NCBI RefSeq assembly: GCF_030580935.1 | Contig: NZ_JAUQOM010000006.1 | Span: forward strand, 62,001 to 126,000 | Direction of reading: 5' to 3' | Origin: Sphingobium cyanobacteriorum | GTDB taxonomy: Bacteria > Pseudomonadota > Alphaproteobacteria > Sphingomonadales > Sphingomonadaceae | DNA length: 64,000 nucleotides | Shown here: piece by piece, positions 7,466 through 16,938 of the stretch | How positions within the stretch are numbered: the stretch's first letter is position 1 | Layout: every line of letters starts with the position of its first letter | Notes under the pieces: generated by a model | Told to the model about the DNA's origin: nothing | The model's input: only the letters and a program-made list of their open reading frames with translations | Databases searched by the model: none | Program-made: the position numbers and the translations under genes

Positions 7466-10400
7466 GTGCAGATAAAGCGGCTCAAGCTGTCCGGCTTCAA
7501 AAGCTTCGTCGACGCGACCGAATTGCGGATCGAGCCGGGCCTGACCGGCATCGTCGGTCCCAATGGTTGCGGCAAATCCAACCTGCTGGAGGCGATTCGC
7601 TGGGTCATGGGCGAATCCAGCGCCAAATCCATGCGCGGCGGCGGCATGGAGGATGTGATCTTCGCTGGCACCGCCACCCGCCCGCAACGCGACTTCGCCG
7701 AAGTGTCGCTACTGACGGTGCAGGAACAGGGCGAGCTGTTTTCCGCCGTCGATGTCGGCGCCGACGGCGAACTGGAAGTTACCCGTCGGATCGAGCGTGG
7801 CGCGGGCAGCGCCTATCGCGCCAATGGCCGGGACGTGCGTGCGAAGGACGTGGCGCTGGTCTTTGCCGATGCCGCCACCGGCCCGCACAGCCCGGCGCTG
7901 GTCAGCCAGGGCCGCATCGCCGCCGTCATCGCCGCCCGGCCGCAGGAACGCCGTGCCATGCTGGAGGAAGCGGCAGGGATCGCCGGCCTGCATGTCCGGC
8001 GCAAGGACGCGGAACAGAAATTGCGCGCGGCCGAGGCCAATCTTGCCCGGCTGGACGAAATCCTGCTCGACATGGATGCGCGCGGCAACGCCCTGCGTCG
8101 GCAGGCCAGGGCGGCGGAACGCTATATCCGCCTGTCCGAACAGATCCGCACCGCCGAAGGCCGCACCCTCTTCGCCCGCTGGCGCGAAGCCAACGCCAGC
8201 GCCGAAGCCGCTCGCGCCGAAGCGAAGCAGGCCGATGCCGCCGTGTCTGCCGCGCAGGAGGGGCAGTTGGCCGCCGCTGCCCATGCGCAAGCCGCCATCG
8301 CCGCGCTCGCCGACCGGCGCGTCGCCGCACAGACCGCGCGAGATGCCGCCAGTGAGGCCGGCCATCGCCTCGCCGCGCTGCGTACCGAGCGGGAGTCGGT
8401 CGTCCGCCGCCTGGCCGACCTCGCCCAGCAGGCGCGCCGGCTGGAGGAAGATCGGGCACGCGAGGGGACGCTGGCCAATGACGCGGCGGAGGCCATCGCC
8501 CGGCTGACCGCCGAGATTGCAACGCTCAAGGGGCGCATCGCGCAAACTGAAAAGGTGCGGCCCGATTTCGCCACCCGCATCGCCGCCGCCGAAGCTGGCG
8601 CGCGGGATGCCGAGTTGGCGTTGGCCAAGGCGATGGCCAGACAGGCTGCCGAACAGGCCGAATTGCGTGTCGCCGAGGCCGCGCTGGCCGCCGCGCGCAG
8701 CCGTCTCGACCGTGCCGAGCGCGATGTGGCACGGCTCGCCGCTGAAGCAGGTGCCTTGCCCGACGCTGCGCCGCTGGAGGCGCAGCGTGCCACCGCGCTT
8801 GATATGCAGACGCGGGCCGGTGCGGACCGGGATGCTGCCGAAGCCGCGATTCAGGCCGCCGACGCCGATCGTCAGGCTGCCGCCGAAGCGCGCGCCACCG
8901 CCGAAGCCATGCTGTCCTCTGCCCGTGCCGCGCTTGCCGCGCTCGACAGCGAGGCGACGGCGCTGCAACGCGCCGTTGACGGCGGCGCGGGCCATCGCGC
9001 GCGGGCGCTCGATCAGTTGAAGGCCGCGCCCGGCTATGAACGCGCGCTCGCAGCCGCGCTGGGCGACGATCTGGAAGCGCCGGTCGGGGCCGAGGGAAAG
9101 CGTCGCTGGGCCGGCGCTGCGGCGCTGTCGACGGACCCGCCCTTGCCCGTTGGCGCGACTCCGCTCGCCGCCCATGTCCGTGCCCCGCCGGAACTGGCCC
9201 GACGCTTGGCGCAGGTCGCCGTGACACAGCAGGATGACGGCCAATCGCTCGCTGTGGGCCAGCGTCTCGTCACGCGCGACGGCCAGTTGCGCCGCTGGGA
9301 CGGCTATGTTGCGGTGGAAGGGGGCGCAGCGGCGGCCGAGCGGCTGATCCGCCTCAACCGGCTCGACGCCATTGCCGCCGCGCGTCCGGCCATGCAGGCC
9401 GAGGTCGAGCGTGCCGCCGCCGCGCAGGAGGAGGCCAAGGCGCATGAACAGGCCGCCGCGCAGGCATTGGCCGCCGGCCGCACCGCATTGACGCAGGCCG
9501 ACCAGCGCCTGCGCGCGGCGCTGCGCGCCGCTGACGAAGCGACCACCGCGCTGGAGCGTCTCGCTGGCCGCCGCGAAGGCATAGAGGAAAGGCTGGCCGA
9601 AGCCCGGCGCGATTCGGCCGGGGCGCAGGCCGAGCATGACAAGGCGCAGGTGGCACGCGCCGCCATGCCCGATGGTGGCGAAACCCGCGCCTTGGTGGCG
9701 ACGCTGGTGCAGGCCAGCGAAAAGGCGCGCGCCGCCGTCAGCCAGTTGCAGGCCGATCAGGCGCTGGCCGACCGGGCGCTGGGCAGCGACCGGGAGCGGC
9801 AGGCTGCTGCCGATGCCGAGATCAGGGGCTGGCGCGCCCGCGCCGGGGAAGCGGCCAAACGCATCGCCGCCATGGTCGATCGCGCCGGAGAGATAGCGAC
9901 CGAGCGCGCCATGATTGATGCGCAGCCCGATGCGCTGGCGCAGGCGATCGCTGCCCTCAGCGATCGGGGATCGACCCTGAGCGATGCCGCCGATCAGGCC
10001 AGGCAGGCCGAACAGGAGGCCGAAAGCGCGCTGCGCGCCGCCGAAGCCCGTTCGGCGCAGGCCGGCGAGACGCTGGCCGCCGCCCGCGAAGCCCGCGCCA
10101 CCGCCGTCGCCCGCGCCGAAGCGGCGGACGAACGGCGGATCGAAACCAACCGCCTGTCGGGCGAGCGATTCGAATGTCCGCCGCCGATACTGCCCGAAAG
10201 GCTGGGTTTCGCCAGCGCCGATGTGCGTCTGGCCCAGACCGAACAGGCCGAGCATGACCGTTTCGTCACGGAGCGCGAGCGGATCGGCCCGGTCAATCTG
10301 GTCGCCGCGCAGGAACTGGAGGAACTGGAAAGCACGCAGGCGACCATGCGCGCCGAAAGCGCCGAACTGACCCAGGCGATCCACCAGTTGCGCGGATCGA

Positions 10401-10909
10401 TCGGCAGCTTGAACCGCGAAGGTCGCCAGCGCCTGCTCGCCGCGTTCGAGGCGGTGGATGGCCATTTCCGGCGGCTGTTCACCACCTTGTTCAACGGCGG
10501 TCAGGCGCATCTGGAACTGATCGACAGCGACGATCCGCTGGAGGCGGGGCTGGAGATCATGGCCCAGCCACCGGGCAAGAAGCTCGCCGCGCTCACCCTG
10601 CTGTCAGGCGGCGAGCAGGCGCTGACCGCCGTGGCGCTGATCTTCGGCCTGTTCCTGACCAACCCGGCGCCGATCTGCGTGCTGGATGAAGTCGACGCGC
10701 CGCTGGACGACGCCAATGTCGAACGGTTCTGCGACCTGCTCGACGCGATGGTGGCGCAGACCGACACCCGCTACCTGATCGTCACCCACAATGCCGTCAG
10801 CATGGCGCGGATGCACCGGCTGTTCGGCGTCACCATGGTCGAACAGGGTGTCAGCCGCCTCGTCTCGGTCAACCTCCACGGCGCGGAGGCGCTGCTGGCG
10901 GCGGAGTAA
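7466..10909 (+). CDS. smc: Chromosome segregation protein SMC
   Basis: SMC is the ATPase core of condensin, which compacts and individualises the chromosome. The 1147-residue protein has the Walker A GPNGCGKSN (31-39), long Ala/Arg/Glu-rich coiled coils (about 165-500 and 640-930), a compact hinge (about 510-625), the ABC signature LSGGEQALTAVAL (about 1046) and Walker B VLDEVDAPLDD (about 1072). The start is a GTG at 7466 followed by the canonical QIKRLKLSGFKSFVD. The 74-base leader holds GCCGGGG and CCCCGGC arms that can form a stem. ScpA and ScpB are not in the window. Confidence 0.96.
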   Translation: MQIKRLKLSGFKSFVDATELRIEPGLTGIVGPNGCGKSNLLEAIRWVMGESSAKSMRGGGMEDVIFAGTATRPQRDFAEVSLLTVQEQGELFSAVDVGADGELEVTRRIERGAGSAYRANGRDVRAKDVALVFADAATGPHSPALVSQGRIAAVIAARPQERRAMLEEAAGIAGLHVRRKDAEQKLRAAEANLARLDEILLDMDARGNALRRQARAAERYIRLSEQIRTAEGRTLFARWREANASAEAARAEAKQADAAVSAAQEGQLAAAAHAQAAIAALADRRVAAQTARDAASEAGHRLAALRTERESVVRRLADLAQQARRLEEDRAREGTLANDAAEAIARLTAEIATLKGRIAQTEKVRPDFATRIAAAEAGARDAELALAKAMARQAAEQAELRVAEAALAAARSRLDRAERDVARLAAEAGALPDAAPLEAQRATALDMQTRAGADRDAAEAAIQAADADRQAAAEARATAEAMLSSARAALAALDSEATALQRAVDGGAGHRARALDQLKAAPGYERALAAALGDDLEAPVGAEGKRRWAGAAALSTDPPLPVGATPLAAHVRAPPELARRLAQVAVTQQDDGQSLAVGQRLVTRDGQLRRWDGYVAVEGGAAAAERLIRLNRLDAIAAARPAMQAEVERAAAAQEEAKAHEQAAAQALAAGRTALTQADQRLRAALRAADEATTALERLAGRREGIEERLAEARRDSAGAQAEHDKAQVARAAMPDGGETRALVATLVQASEKARAAVSQLQADQALADRALGSDRERQAAADAEIRGWRARAGEAAKRIAAMVDRAGEIATERAMIDAQPDALAQAIAALSDRGSTLSDAADQARQAEQEAESALRAAEARSAQAGETLAAAREARATAVARAEAADERRIETNRLSGERFECPPPILPERLGFASADVRLAQTEQAEHDRFVTERERIGPVNLVAAQELEELESTQATMRAESAELTQAIHQLRGSIGSLNREGRQRLLAAFEAVDGHFRRLFTTLFNGGQAHLELIDSDDPLEAGLEIMAQPPGKKLAALTLLSGGEQALTAVALIFGLFLTNPAPICVLDEVDAPLDDANVERFCDLLDAMVAQTDTRYLIVTHNAVSMARMHRLFGVTMVEQGVSRLVSVNLHGAEALLAAE

Positions 10910-10986
10910 GGCCATCCTGTGCCAGCCGGTCCTTGCCCTCTGCATGCGGGGTCAACAGCATGTCGATCCCATCACAAGGAAAGACC

Positions 10987-12096
10987 ATGGTTCACCTGCC
11001 TGCCTTCGCGCTTGATCACTGGCTGTCGGCTTATGATTTCGCGACGCCGCCGATCGCCTATAATCTGGCGTCGAGCACCGGACCGCGCTGGAGTGTCGCG
11101 GATCTGTGCGCAATGGGTGAAACGCCGCTGGTGATCGAGGATATAATCCTGAGCTATGCCCCGCCCCAGGGCAGCCGCCCCCTGCGCGAGGCGATCGCCG
11201 CCTTTCACGATGCCGAAGCTGACAGCGTCATCGTCACCACCGGCGCATCGGAGGCGCTCTCGATCCTCTTCTGTCTCGGCGCACGACCGGGCGCGAACAT
11301 CGTCCTGCCCGATCCTGGATATCCCGCCTATGATGCGGTGGCCCAGGGTTGGGGCCTGTCCACCCGTCCCTATCGCCTGGATCGCGAGGATGGCTTCGCC
11401 CAGCGCGCCGCCACCATCCTGGCGCAGGTCGACGCCGGCACATGCCTTGTGATCCTCAACACGCCACACAATCCGACCGGAACCGTCATGCCGCGCGCGG
11501 AGATAGAGGCGCTGGCCGCCGCCCTTGCGGAACGCGCTGTTCCGTTGCTGGTGGATGAGGTGTATCACCCGCTTTACTTTGGCGCCCCCCAGCCTTCGGC
11601 CGCCGGTATCCGCAATGTCATCGTCACCAGCGACCTGTCCAAGGCGCTGTCGCTGCCGGGGTTGCGTATGGGCTGGCTGATCGACACGGACGCCGGGCGG
11701 CGTGCGCGCCTGCTCGACGCGCGCAGCTATTTCACGATCAGCAGTTCCCCGCTGCTCGAACGGCTCGCGGTGCAGGCTTTGCGCCATAGCGATGCCATCC
11801 TCGCCCGGCTGCGATCGGTGACGCAGGTCAATATCGCGCTGCTCGACGCTTTGATGACGCAGTTCGGCGACCGCCTCGCCTGGGTGCGGCCGGATGGCGG
11901 GACCACCGCCTTCCCCTGGCTCGTTGACGGGCGCGACAGCCGCCCCTTGTGCCAGGCGCTCGCCGCGCAGGGCGTGCTGCTGGCGCCCGGCGACTGCTTC
12001 GGCCATCCTGCCCATATGCGGCTGGGCTTCGCGCAGCAGGCGGAGGGCTTCGACATTGCCGTCGGTCGAATGGCCGACGCCCTGACGCGCCTTTAG
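10987..12096 (+). CDS. Class I/II pyridoxal-phosphate aminotransferase
   Basis: A fold-type I PLP enzyme of 369 aa. The PLP-binding lysine is in TSDLSKALSLPGLRMGW, and the family motifs NTPHNPTG and VDEVYHPL are intact. The ATG at 10987 was chosen over 10933 because AAGGAAAG sits just upstream. The amino-acid substrate cannot be read from the sequence. The N-terminal half recalls aminotransferases that act on hydrophilic amino acids or arginine derivatives, but that is a guess. It follows smc by 77 bases and ends in a strong dyad at 12101-12140. Confidence 0.8.
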   Translation: MVHLPAFALDHWLSAYDFATPPIAYNLASSTGPRWSVADLCAMGETPLVIEDIILSYAPPQGSRPLREAIAAFHDAEADSVIVTTGASEALSILFCLGARPGANIVLPDPGYPAYDAVAQGWGLSTRPYRLDREDGFAQRAATILAQVDAGTCLVILNTPHNPTGTVMPRAEIEALAAALAERAVPLLVDEVYHPLYFGAPQPSAAGIRNVIVTSDLSKALSLPGLRMGWLIDTDAGRRARLLDARSYFTISSSPLLERLAVQALRHSDAILARLRSVTQVNIALLDALMTQFGDRLAWVRPDGGTTAFPWLVDGRDSRPLCQALAAQGVLLAPGDCFGHPAHMRLGFAQQAEGFDIAVGRMADALTRL

Positions 12097-12100
12097 GCGT

Positions 12101-12140
12101 GATTTCTCATCGGATGGACTCATCCGATGACGGGGAAATC
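12101..12140. terminator. Long hairpin between convergent genes
   Basis: TCATCGGATG (12107-12116), loop GACT and CATCCGATGA (12121-12130) form a perfect 10-bp stem. It is extended by GATTTC (12101-12106) and GAAATC (12135-12140) across a one-sided 4-base bulge. It lies between the convergent aminotransferase and phospholipase genes. There is no T-run, so it is a transcript-end structure by position more than a textbook intrinsic terminator. Confidence 0.5.
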
Positions 12141-12181
12141 GCATATGATCAAAAAAGCTGGATCGGTGCATGTCGGGCGGG

Positions 12182-13651
12182 TCAATCCCGCCCGAACCAG
12201 CCTTTCATCCGCCGGAACAGGCCGCGTTCGCTGACCGCCTCGAACATCTCGTCCGGTCCCTCAGGGTCCAGCACCTCATGGTCGGCGATCCAGGCCTGCA
12301 CGTCGTTCAGGTCGGGCGTCACATAGGGGCGCAAGGTGCGGCCCGGCTTCTGCCGTATTTCCTCGATCCCCGCGATCAGTCCGCGCTCGGCGATCACGCT
12401 CGCCACCCGTTCGACCGGCAGATCGAGATGTTCGGCGATCAGTTCGTCGCGAATCCGCAATATCGTCGCCTGCCGGCCGTCATTGGCGGGCAGTGCGGTG
12501 TCGATGCAGATGTCACATTCGGTGTCCAGGCCGAGTGATCGATTGTTCATGTTGGAAGAGCCGACCCGGATAATCCGGTCATCCACGATCAATATCTTGG
12601 CGTGGACATAGATGGGCGCACCGCGCTGGGTGAAGGGGTGGTAGATGCGCAGCCGCCCATGGGCGTCGCGGCTTTTGAGCGCCTCGAACAGCCGCGCGCG
12701 CGCCGTGTCCATCGCCTGCTGCTCCAGCCAGCCGTCGGCCTGTTCGGGATTGACGATGACGATCTCCGGCCCGTCCGCCTCGACCAGCCGCTTGGCGATC
12801 GCCTCGGCAATCTTGCGCGATGCGAAATATTGGCTCTCGGCATAGACATGCCGCTTCGCCGCCGCGATCTGGTTGAGGTAAAGCTGTTCGATCTCGGTCA
12901 GCGGTTCCTGATCCTCCATCTCCGGCGCGGTGCGGGCGATGGCGACATCGACCTGCTCGAACCGGACCGGCAGAGTATCGGGCCAGCAATCATATGCGCC
13001 CGTGACCGGCTCCAGTGGCTCCCCGCCCGCGCCGGTCCAGCGCGCCCGTGCATGATCGCCCAGCGCGGCGGCGACAGGCCCGTTCAGTGCCGTGGTTGCA
13101 TCATGCCAGGGGCCGTAGGGCGACCCGTCGGGATGGCGCCGTCCCGGATCGTCATCGCGATGATGGCGCGTGTCCCAACGATCGCCGGTCATGTCGATGC
13201 CCCCGCAAAAGGCGAAGCAATCATCGATCACTACGATCTTTTGATGGTGGGATGCGGCGGGCGGATGATGGCTGTCCAGCTTCACGGTGACGCGCGGATG
13301 CGCCATCCATTTGAGCGTCGTGAACAGGTTGGTGGGCCGCACCATCGATTTCATCGCGCCCACGTCCCAGCGCAGCAGGAAAATCTTCAGTTCCGGCGTC
13401 CGATCCACCAGCCAACTGATGAAGTCGCCGATCACCACCGGCGCGCCATCATCGGCCTCATCCTCGCGGATCAGGCTGATCGCCGCGTCGAAATCCCATC
13501 CGATCAGCATGATGCGGCGCTTGGCCTTCATCATCGCTGCGCGGGCGTGGCGGAAATAGGCGTCGGCATCGATGATCACGCTGGCCTTTTCGGCCCGTGC
13601 GATGCGCCAGCAATCCGTGCCGGGCCGGGGCGGGGTGGCAGGGACCGTCAT
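12182..13651 (-). CDS. Phospholipase D-family protein with two HKD motifs
   Basis: The 489-aa protein carries two PLD catalytic motifs, H-H-Q-K-I-V-V-I-D-D in the first third and HAKILIVDD...GSSNMNNRS in the C-terminal half. It has no signal peptide and no cardiolipin-synthase-type membrane helices, which points to a cytoplasmic or peripheral phosphodiesterase or transphosphatidylase. The C-terminus ends in a basic patch (RRMKGWFGRD). The ATG at 13651 overlaps the ubiA stop in an ATGA junction, so it is coupled to ubiA. Substrate unknown; phospholipid turnover is the likeliest role from the family. Confidence 0.85.
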   Translation of the reverse strand: MTVPATPPRPGTDCWRIARAEKASVIIDADAYFRHARAAMMKAKRRIMLIGWDFDAAISLIREDEADDGAPVVIGDFISWLVDRTPELKIFLLRWDVGAMKSMVRPTNLFTTLKWMAHPRVTVKLDSHHPPAASHHQKIVVIDDCFAFCGGIDMTGDRWDTRHHRDDDPGRRHPDGSPYGPWHDATTALNGPVAAALGDHARARWTGAGGEPLEPVTGAYDCWPDTLPVRFEQVDVAIARTAPEMEDQEPLTEIEQLYLNQIAAAKRHVYAESQYFASRKIAEAIAKRLVEADGPEIVIVNPEQADGWLEQQAMDTARARLFEALKSRDAHGRLRIYHPFTQRGAPIYVHAKILIVDDRIIRVGSSNMNNRSLGLDTECDICIDTALPANDGRQATILRIRDELIAEHLDLPVERVASVIAERGLIAGIEEIRQKPGRTLRPYVTPDLNDVQAWIADHEVLDPEGPDEMFEAVSERGLFRRMKGWFGRD

Positions 13652-14556
13652 GCCGGGGCGCTCCCCACGACCAGGCAGCCCAGGAACATCAGGAAACCGG
13701 CAAAGCGGTTGGAACGGAATTTGCGCAGAGGATCGATCCCATCTTCTTTCAATGTCGCCACCTGCCACAACAGATGCGCCGCCACCGGCAGCAACGCCCC
13801 AAGCGCCAAGGCTTGCGGCCTGATCTGCCAGATCGCGCAGGCCCACAGGATCAGCGCCAGCGCATAGCAGAGCGCCACCCCTGTCCGCACATGCCGCCCC
13901 ATCGACAGCGCGCTCGATCCGATACCGATCAGCGCGTCATCCTCCCGGTCCTGCAACGCATAGATGGTGTCATAGCCCACGACCCAGAAGATGGTTCCGG
14001 CATAAAGGAACAGGCCGGGCCGGCTGAGCGCGCCCATGACCTCGCTCCATCCCACCAGGGCTGCCCAGGAAAAGACCAGCCCCAGCCAGAGTTGCGGCCA
14101 GCCGGTGATGCGCTTCATGAACGGGTAGGCCGCGACCAGCGCCAGGCTGCCCAGCGCGACGACCTGCGCATGGAGATGCAGTTGCAGCAACACGACCAGC
14201 CCCACCAGGCAGAGCGCCAGAAGCCATGCCCAGGCGACCTTCACCGACATCGCCCCGCTCGCCAGCGGCCGCGCGGCGGTACGCGCCACTTTCCGGTCGA
14301 GATCGCGATCGACAATGTCGTTGAACACGCAGCCCGCGCCGCGCATCGCGATGCTGCCCAGCAGCAGCCAGGCGATCAACGGCCAGCGGGTAAAGCCGCC
14401 GCCCGCCAGCGCCACGGCCCAGCCGCCCGGCCAGAACAGCAGCCACCAGCCGATCGGCCGGTCGAATCGCGCCAGTTGCGCCAGGGTGCGGGGAGTGTCC
14501 GGCAACCGTGCGAGTAATCCGCGCGCTTCGCTGTCGGGGACGATCGTCTGATTCAC
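13648..14556 (-). CDS. ubiA: 4-hydroxybenzoate polyprenyltransferase UbiA
   Basis: UbiA is an integral membrane enzyme that attaches the polyprenyl tail to 4-hydroxybenzoate, the second step of ubiquinone synthesis. Both Mg-diphosphate-binding Asp motifs are visible: NDIVDRDLD in the N-terminal half and DREDD (after YDTIYALQ) in the C-terminal half. About eight hydrophobic segments are spread over 302 residues. The start is GTG at 14556 (VNQTIVPD). It is divergent from rsmE across an 83-base gap and translationally coupled to the PLD gene. Confidence 0.93.
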   Translation of the reverse strand: MNQTIVPDSEARGLLARLPDTPRTLAQLARFDRPIGWWLLFWPGGWAVALAGGGFTRWPLIAWLLLGSIAMRGAGCVFNDIVDRDLDRKVARTAARPLASGAMSVKVAWAWLLALCLVGLVVLLQLHLHAQVVALGSLALVAAYPFMKRITGWPQLWLGLVFSWAALVGWSEVMGALSRPGLFLYAGTIFWVVGYDTIYALQDREDDALIGIGSSALSMGRHVRTGVALCYALALILWACAIWQIRPQALALGALLPVAAHLLWQVATLKEDGIDPLRKFRSNRFAGFLMFLGCLVVGSAPA

Positions 14557-14639
14557 TGCGACTCCGTTCGGGCTGATCTTGTCGAAACCCCATGCTTCTC
14601 TTTAGGGAAGAACGGGCATCCGACAAGCCAGGAGAAACC

Positions 14640-15386
14640 ATGACCGCAACCCCCGCCTGGCCGCCGCAAAGCGCCCCCCGCCTCCATGTCGAAACCCAGT
14701 TGGGCGAAGGGGTGGCGGTGCCGGTGGACGGCAACCCGGCCCATTATCTGATCAGCGTGATGCGGGTGAAGCCCGACGACATCGTGCTGCTGTTCGACGG
14801 CCGATCGGGCGAATGGGCGGCGCGGGCCCGCGATATCCGCAAGCGCGACCTGGTGCTGGACTGTGTCAGCCAAACCAGGCCGCCCGAACATGTGCCCGAT
14901 TTCTGGCTCTGCTGCGCCCCGATCAAGAAGGGGCGGATCGATCTGATCGCGGAAAAGGCGTGCGAACTGGGCGTCGCCCGGCTCCAGCCCGTCCTCACCC
15001 GCCGCGCCGTGGTGGACAAGCTCAACCTCGACCGGCTGCACAGCCATCTGGTCGAGGCGGCGGAACAATGCGGCCGCACCATGTTGCCCGACCTTGCTGA
15101 CATGGTGAAGCTCGACGCATTGCTGAAAGGCTGGTCCCCGGATCGCCACCTGTTCTTTGCCGATGAAACAGGCGGCGCGTCGCTGGAAGCCACGCTGCGC
15201 GCCCATCCCGGCCCGGCCGCTTTCCTGATCGGGCCGGAAGGGGGCTTCGATCCGGTGGAACGCGAGGCGATTCGCGCCACGCCCGGCGCGGTGCCGGTGT
15301 CGCTTGGCCCGCGCATCCTGCGCGCGGAGACGGCTGCGATCGCCGCGACTTCCGCCTGGATGACGATCAATGGCGATTGGAAATAG
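14640..15386 (+). CDS. rsmE: 16S rRNA (uracil(1498)-N(3))-methyltransferase RsmE
   Basis: RsmE is a SPOUT-class methyltransferase that modifies U1498 in the decoding centre of 16S rRNA. The N-terminal PUA-like part (HYLISVMRVKPDDIVLLFDG) and the C-terminal SAM knot (FLIGPEGGFDPVEREAI and LGPRILRAETAA) are intact. The ATG at 14640 with AGGAGAAACC just upstream gives 248 aa. gshA follows on the same strand 99 bases later, a common sphingomonad order. Confidence 0.93.
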   Translation: MTATPAWPPQSAPRLHVETQLGEGVAVPVDGNPAHYLISVMRVKPDDIVLLFDGRSGEWAARARDIRKRDLVLDCVSQTRPPEHVPDFWLCCAPIKKGRIDLIAEKACELGVARLQPVLTRRAVVDKLNLDRLHSHLVEAAEQCGRTMLPDLADMVKLDALLKGWSPDRHLFFADETGGASLEATLRAHPGPAAFLIGPEGGFDPVEREAIRATPGAVPVSLGPRILRAETAAIAATSAWMTINGDWK

Positions 15387-15485
15387 TTTCATTCCGCTAT
15401 TGGATTGAAGGCGTCACAGGCACGCCCTATGTGGTGATCGCCCGACTGTGTTTGACGGGCCAAGGGGAAGCAGTAAGGGCGGATC

Positions 15486-16859
15486 ATGAGCACCAGAACC
15501 GATTCAGGGGATCATGATCCCGTCATCGAAAGCCGCGACCAGTTGATCGCAGCCTTTTCCAAAGGCGAAAAGCCCAGGGACCGCTGGCGGATCGGGACTG
15601 AGCATGAGAAATTCGTCTATAATCGCCAGGACCATCACGCCCCTTCCTATGAGGAAAAAGGCGGCATCCACACGCTGCTGATCGGCCTGACCCGCTATGG
15701 CTGGAACCCGGTGTTCGAGGGGGAGAATATCATCGCCCTGTCGGGCGCAGACGGCACCATCAGCCTGGAACCGGCGGGCCAGCTCGAACTGTCGGGCGCG
15801 CCGCTCGAAAACCTCCACCAGACATGCGCGGAAACCGGCCGTCATCTGGAGCAGGTGAAATATGTCGGCGACATGCTGGGCCTGGGTTTCCTTGGCCTTG
15901 GCATGTGGCCGGACAAGACGCGCGCAGACCTGCCGATCATGCCCAAGGGCCGCTATGACATCATGCTGCGGCACATGCCGCGGGTGGGATCGCTTGGCCT
16001 CGACATGATGCTGCGCACCTGCACCATCCAGACCAATCTGGACTATGGCAGCGAAGCCGACATGGCGCAGAAATTCCGCGTGTCGCTGGCGCTGCAACCG
16101 CTCGCCACCGCGCTGTTCGCCAATTCGCCTTTTACCGAGGGCAAGCCCAACGGCTTCCTCTCCTATCGCAGCCACATCTGGTCGGATACCGATCCGGGCC
16201 GCACCGGCATGCTGCCCTTCGTGTTCGAGGACGGCTTTGGCTATGAACGCTATGCCGACTATGCGCTCGATGTGCCGATGTATTTCGTCTATCGCGACGG
16301 CAAATATATCGACGCTTCCGGCCTGTCGTTCCGCGACTTCCTGGATGGCAGGCTGTCCGTCCTGCCCGGCGAAAAGCCGACCGAGAAGGATTGGGAGGAT
16401 CATCTGTCCACCGCCTTCCCCGAAGTGCGGATGAAGAGTTTTCTGGAAATGCGCGGTGCCGATGGCGGGCCGTGGAATCGCATCTGCGCGCTGCCGGCTT
16501 TGTGGGTCGGCCTGCTCTACGACCAGGGCGCGCTCGACGCGGCGTGGGATGTGGTCAAGGACTGGACCATGGAGGAACGGCAGATCTTGCGCGATTCCGT
16601 ACCGAAACTCGGCCTCGACGCGCCGATCGGCGGCGGTGCCAAGCTGCGCGATATTGCCGGGCAGGTGGTCGATATCGCCCGTTCCGGCCTGACCGCGCGC
16701 GCGCGCCTCAATGGCGCGGGCGACAATGAAACCGGCTATCTGTCCTTCCTGGACGAGGTGGTCGCATCAGGCAAGACCAATGCCGAACGGCTGCTCGAAC
16801 GCTATCATGGGGAATGGCGGGGCGACCTCAGCAAGGTCTATGAGGAAGAAAGTTTTTAG
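15486..16859 (+). CDS. gshA: Glutamate-cysteine ligase, alphaproteobacterial/plant type
   Basis: The first and limiting enzyme of glutathione synthesis: ATP-dependent joining of glutamate and cysteine in the cytoplasm. The 457-aa length and motifs (RIGTEHEKFVY, ISLEPAGQLELSGAPL, MLRTCTIQTNLDYGSE, NSPFTEGKPNGFLSYRSHIW) are those of the GCS2 group shared by plants and alphaproteobacteria, not of the E. coli enzyme. The ATG is preceded by AAGGGCGGATC. A long dyad at 16871 follows the stop codon. Confidence 0.93.
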   Translation: MSTRTDSGDHDPVIESRDQLIAAFSKGEKPRDRWRIGTEHEKFVYNRQDHHAPSYEEKGGIHTLLIGLTRYGWNPVFEGENIIALSGADGTISLEPAGQLELSGAPLENLHQTCAETGRHLEQVKYVGDMLGLGFLGLGMWPDKTRADLPIMPKGRYDIMLRHMPRVGSLGLDMMLRTCTIQTNLDYGSEADMAQKFRVSLALQPLATALFANSPFTEGKPNGFLSYRSHIWSDTDPGRTGMLPFVFEDGFGYERYADYALDVPMYFVYRDGKYIDASGLSFRDFLDGRLSVLPGEKPTEKDWEDHLSTAFPEVRMKSFLEMRGADGGPWNRICALPALWVGLLYDQGALDAAWDVVKDWTMEERQILRDSVPKLGLDAPIGGGAKLRDIAGQVVDIARSGLTARARLNGAGDNETGYLSFLDEVVASGKTNAERLLERYHGEWRGDLSKVYEEESF

Positions 16860-16870
16860 GGTCTTGTGTT

Positions 16871-16916
16871 GATTACCTCGTCACTGCGAGCGTTGCGCAG
16901 CAATGACGAGGTAATC
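16871..16916. repeat. 46-bp palindromic element between convergent genes
   Basis: GATTACCTCGTCA (16871-16883) and TGACGAGGTAATC (16904-16916) are perfect 13-bp inverted arms. Inside them CTGCG (16884-16888) pairs with CGCAG (16896-16900), with a CAA bulge. It lies between gshA and the convergent methyltransferase gene. The core resembles the widespread bacterial TCATTGCGAGCG-type dispersed palindrome and may serve as a transcript end. No T-run follows in either direction. Confidence 0.55.
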
Positions 16917-16938
16917 AAAAGCCATTGCGTTCCAGCGA

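Noticed and set aside
7709..10510. 933-codon minus-strand frame inside smc
   Set aside because: Shadow of the SMC coding frame; SMC has every family motif and the antisense product has none.
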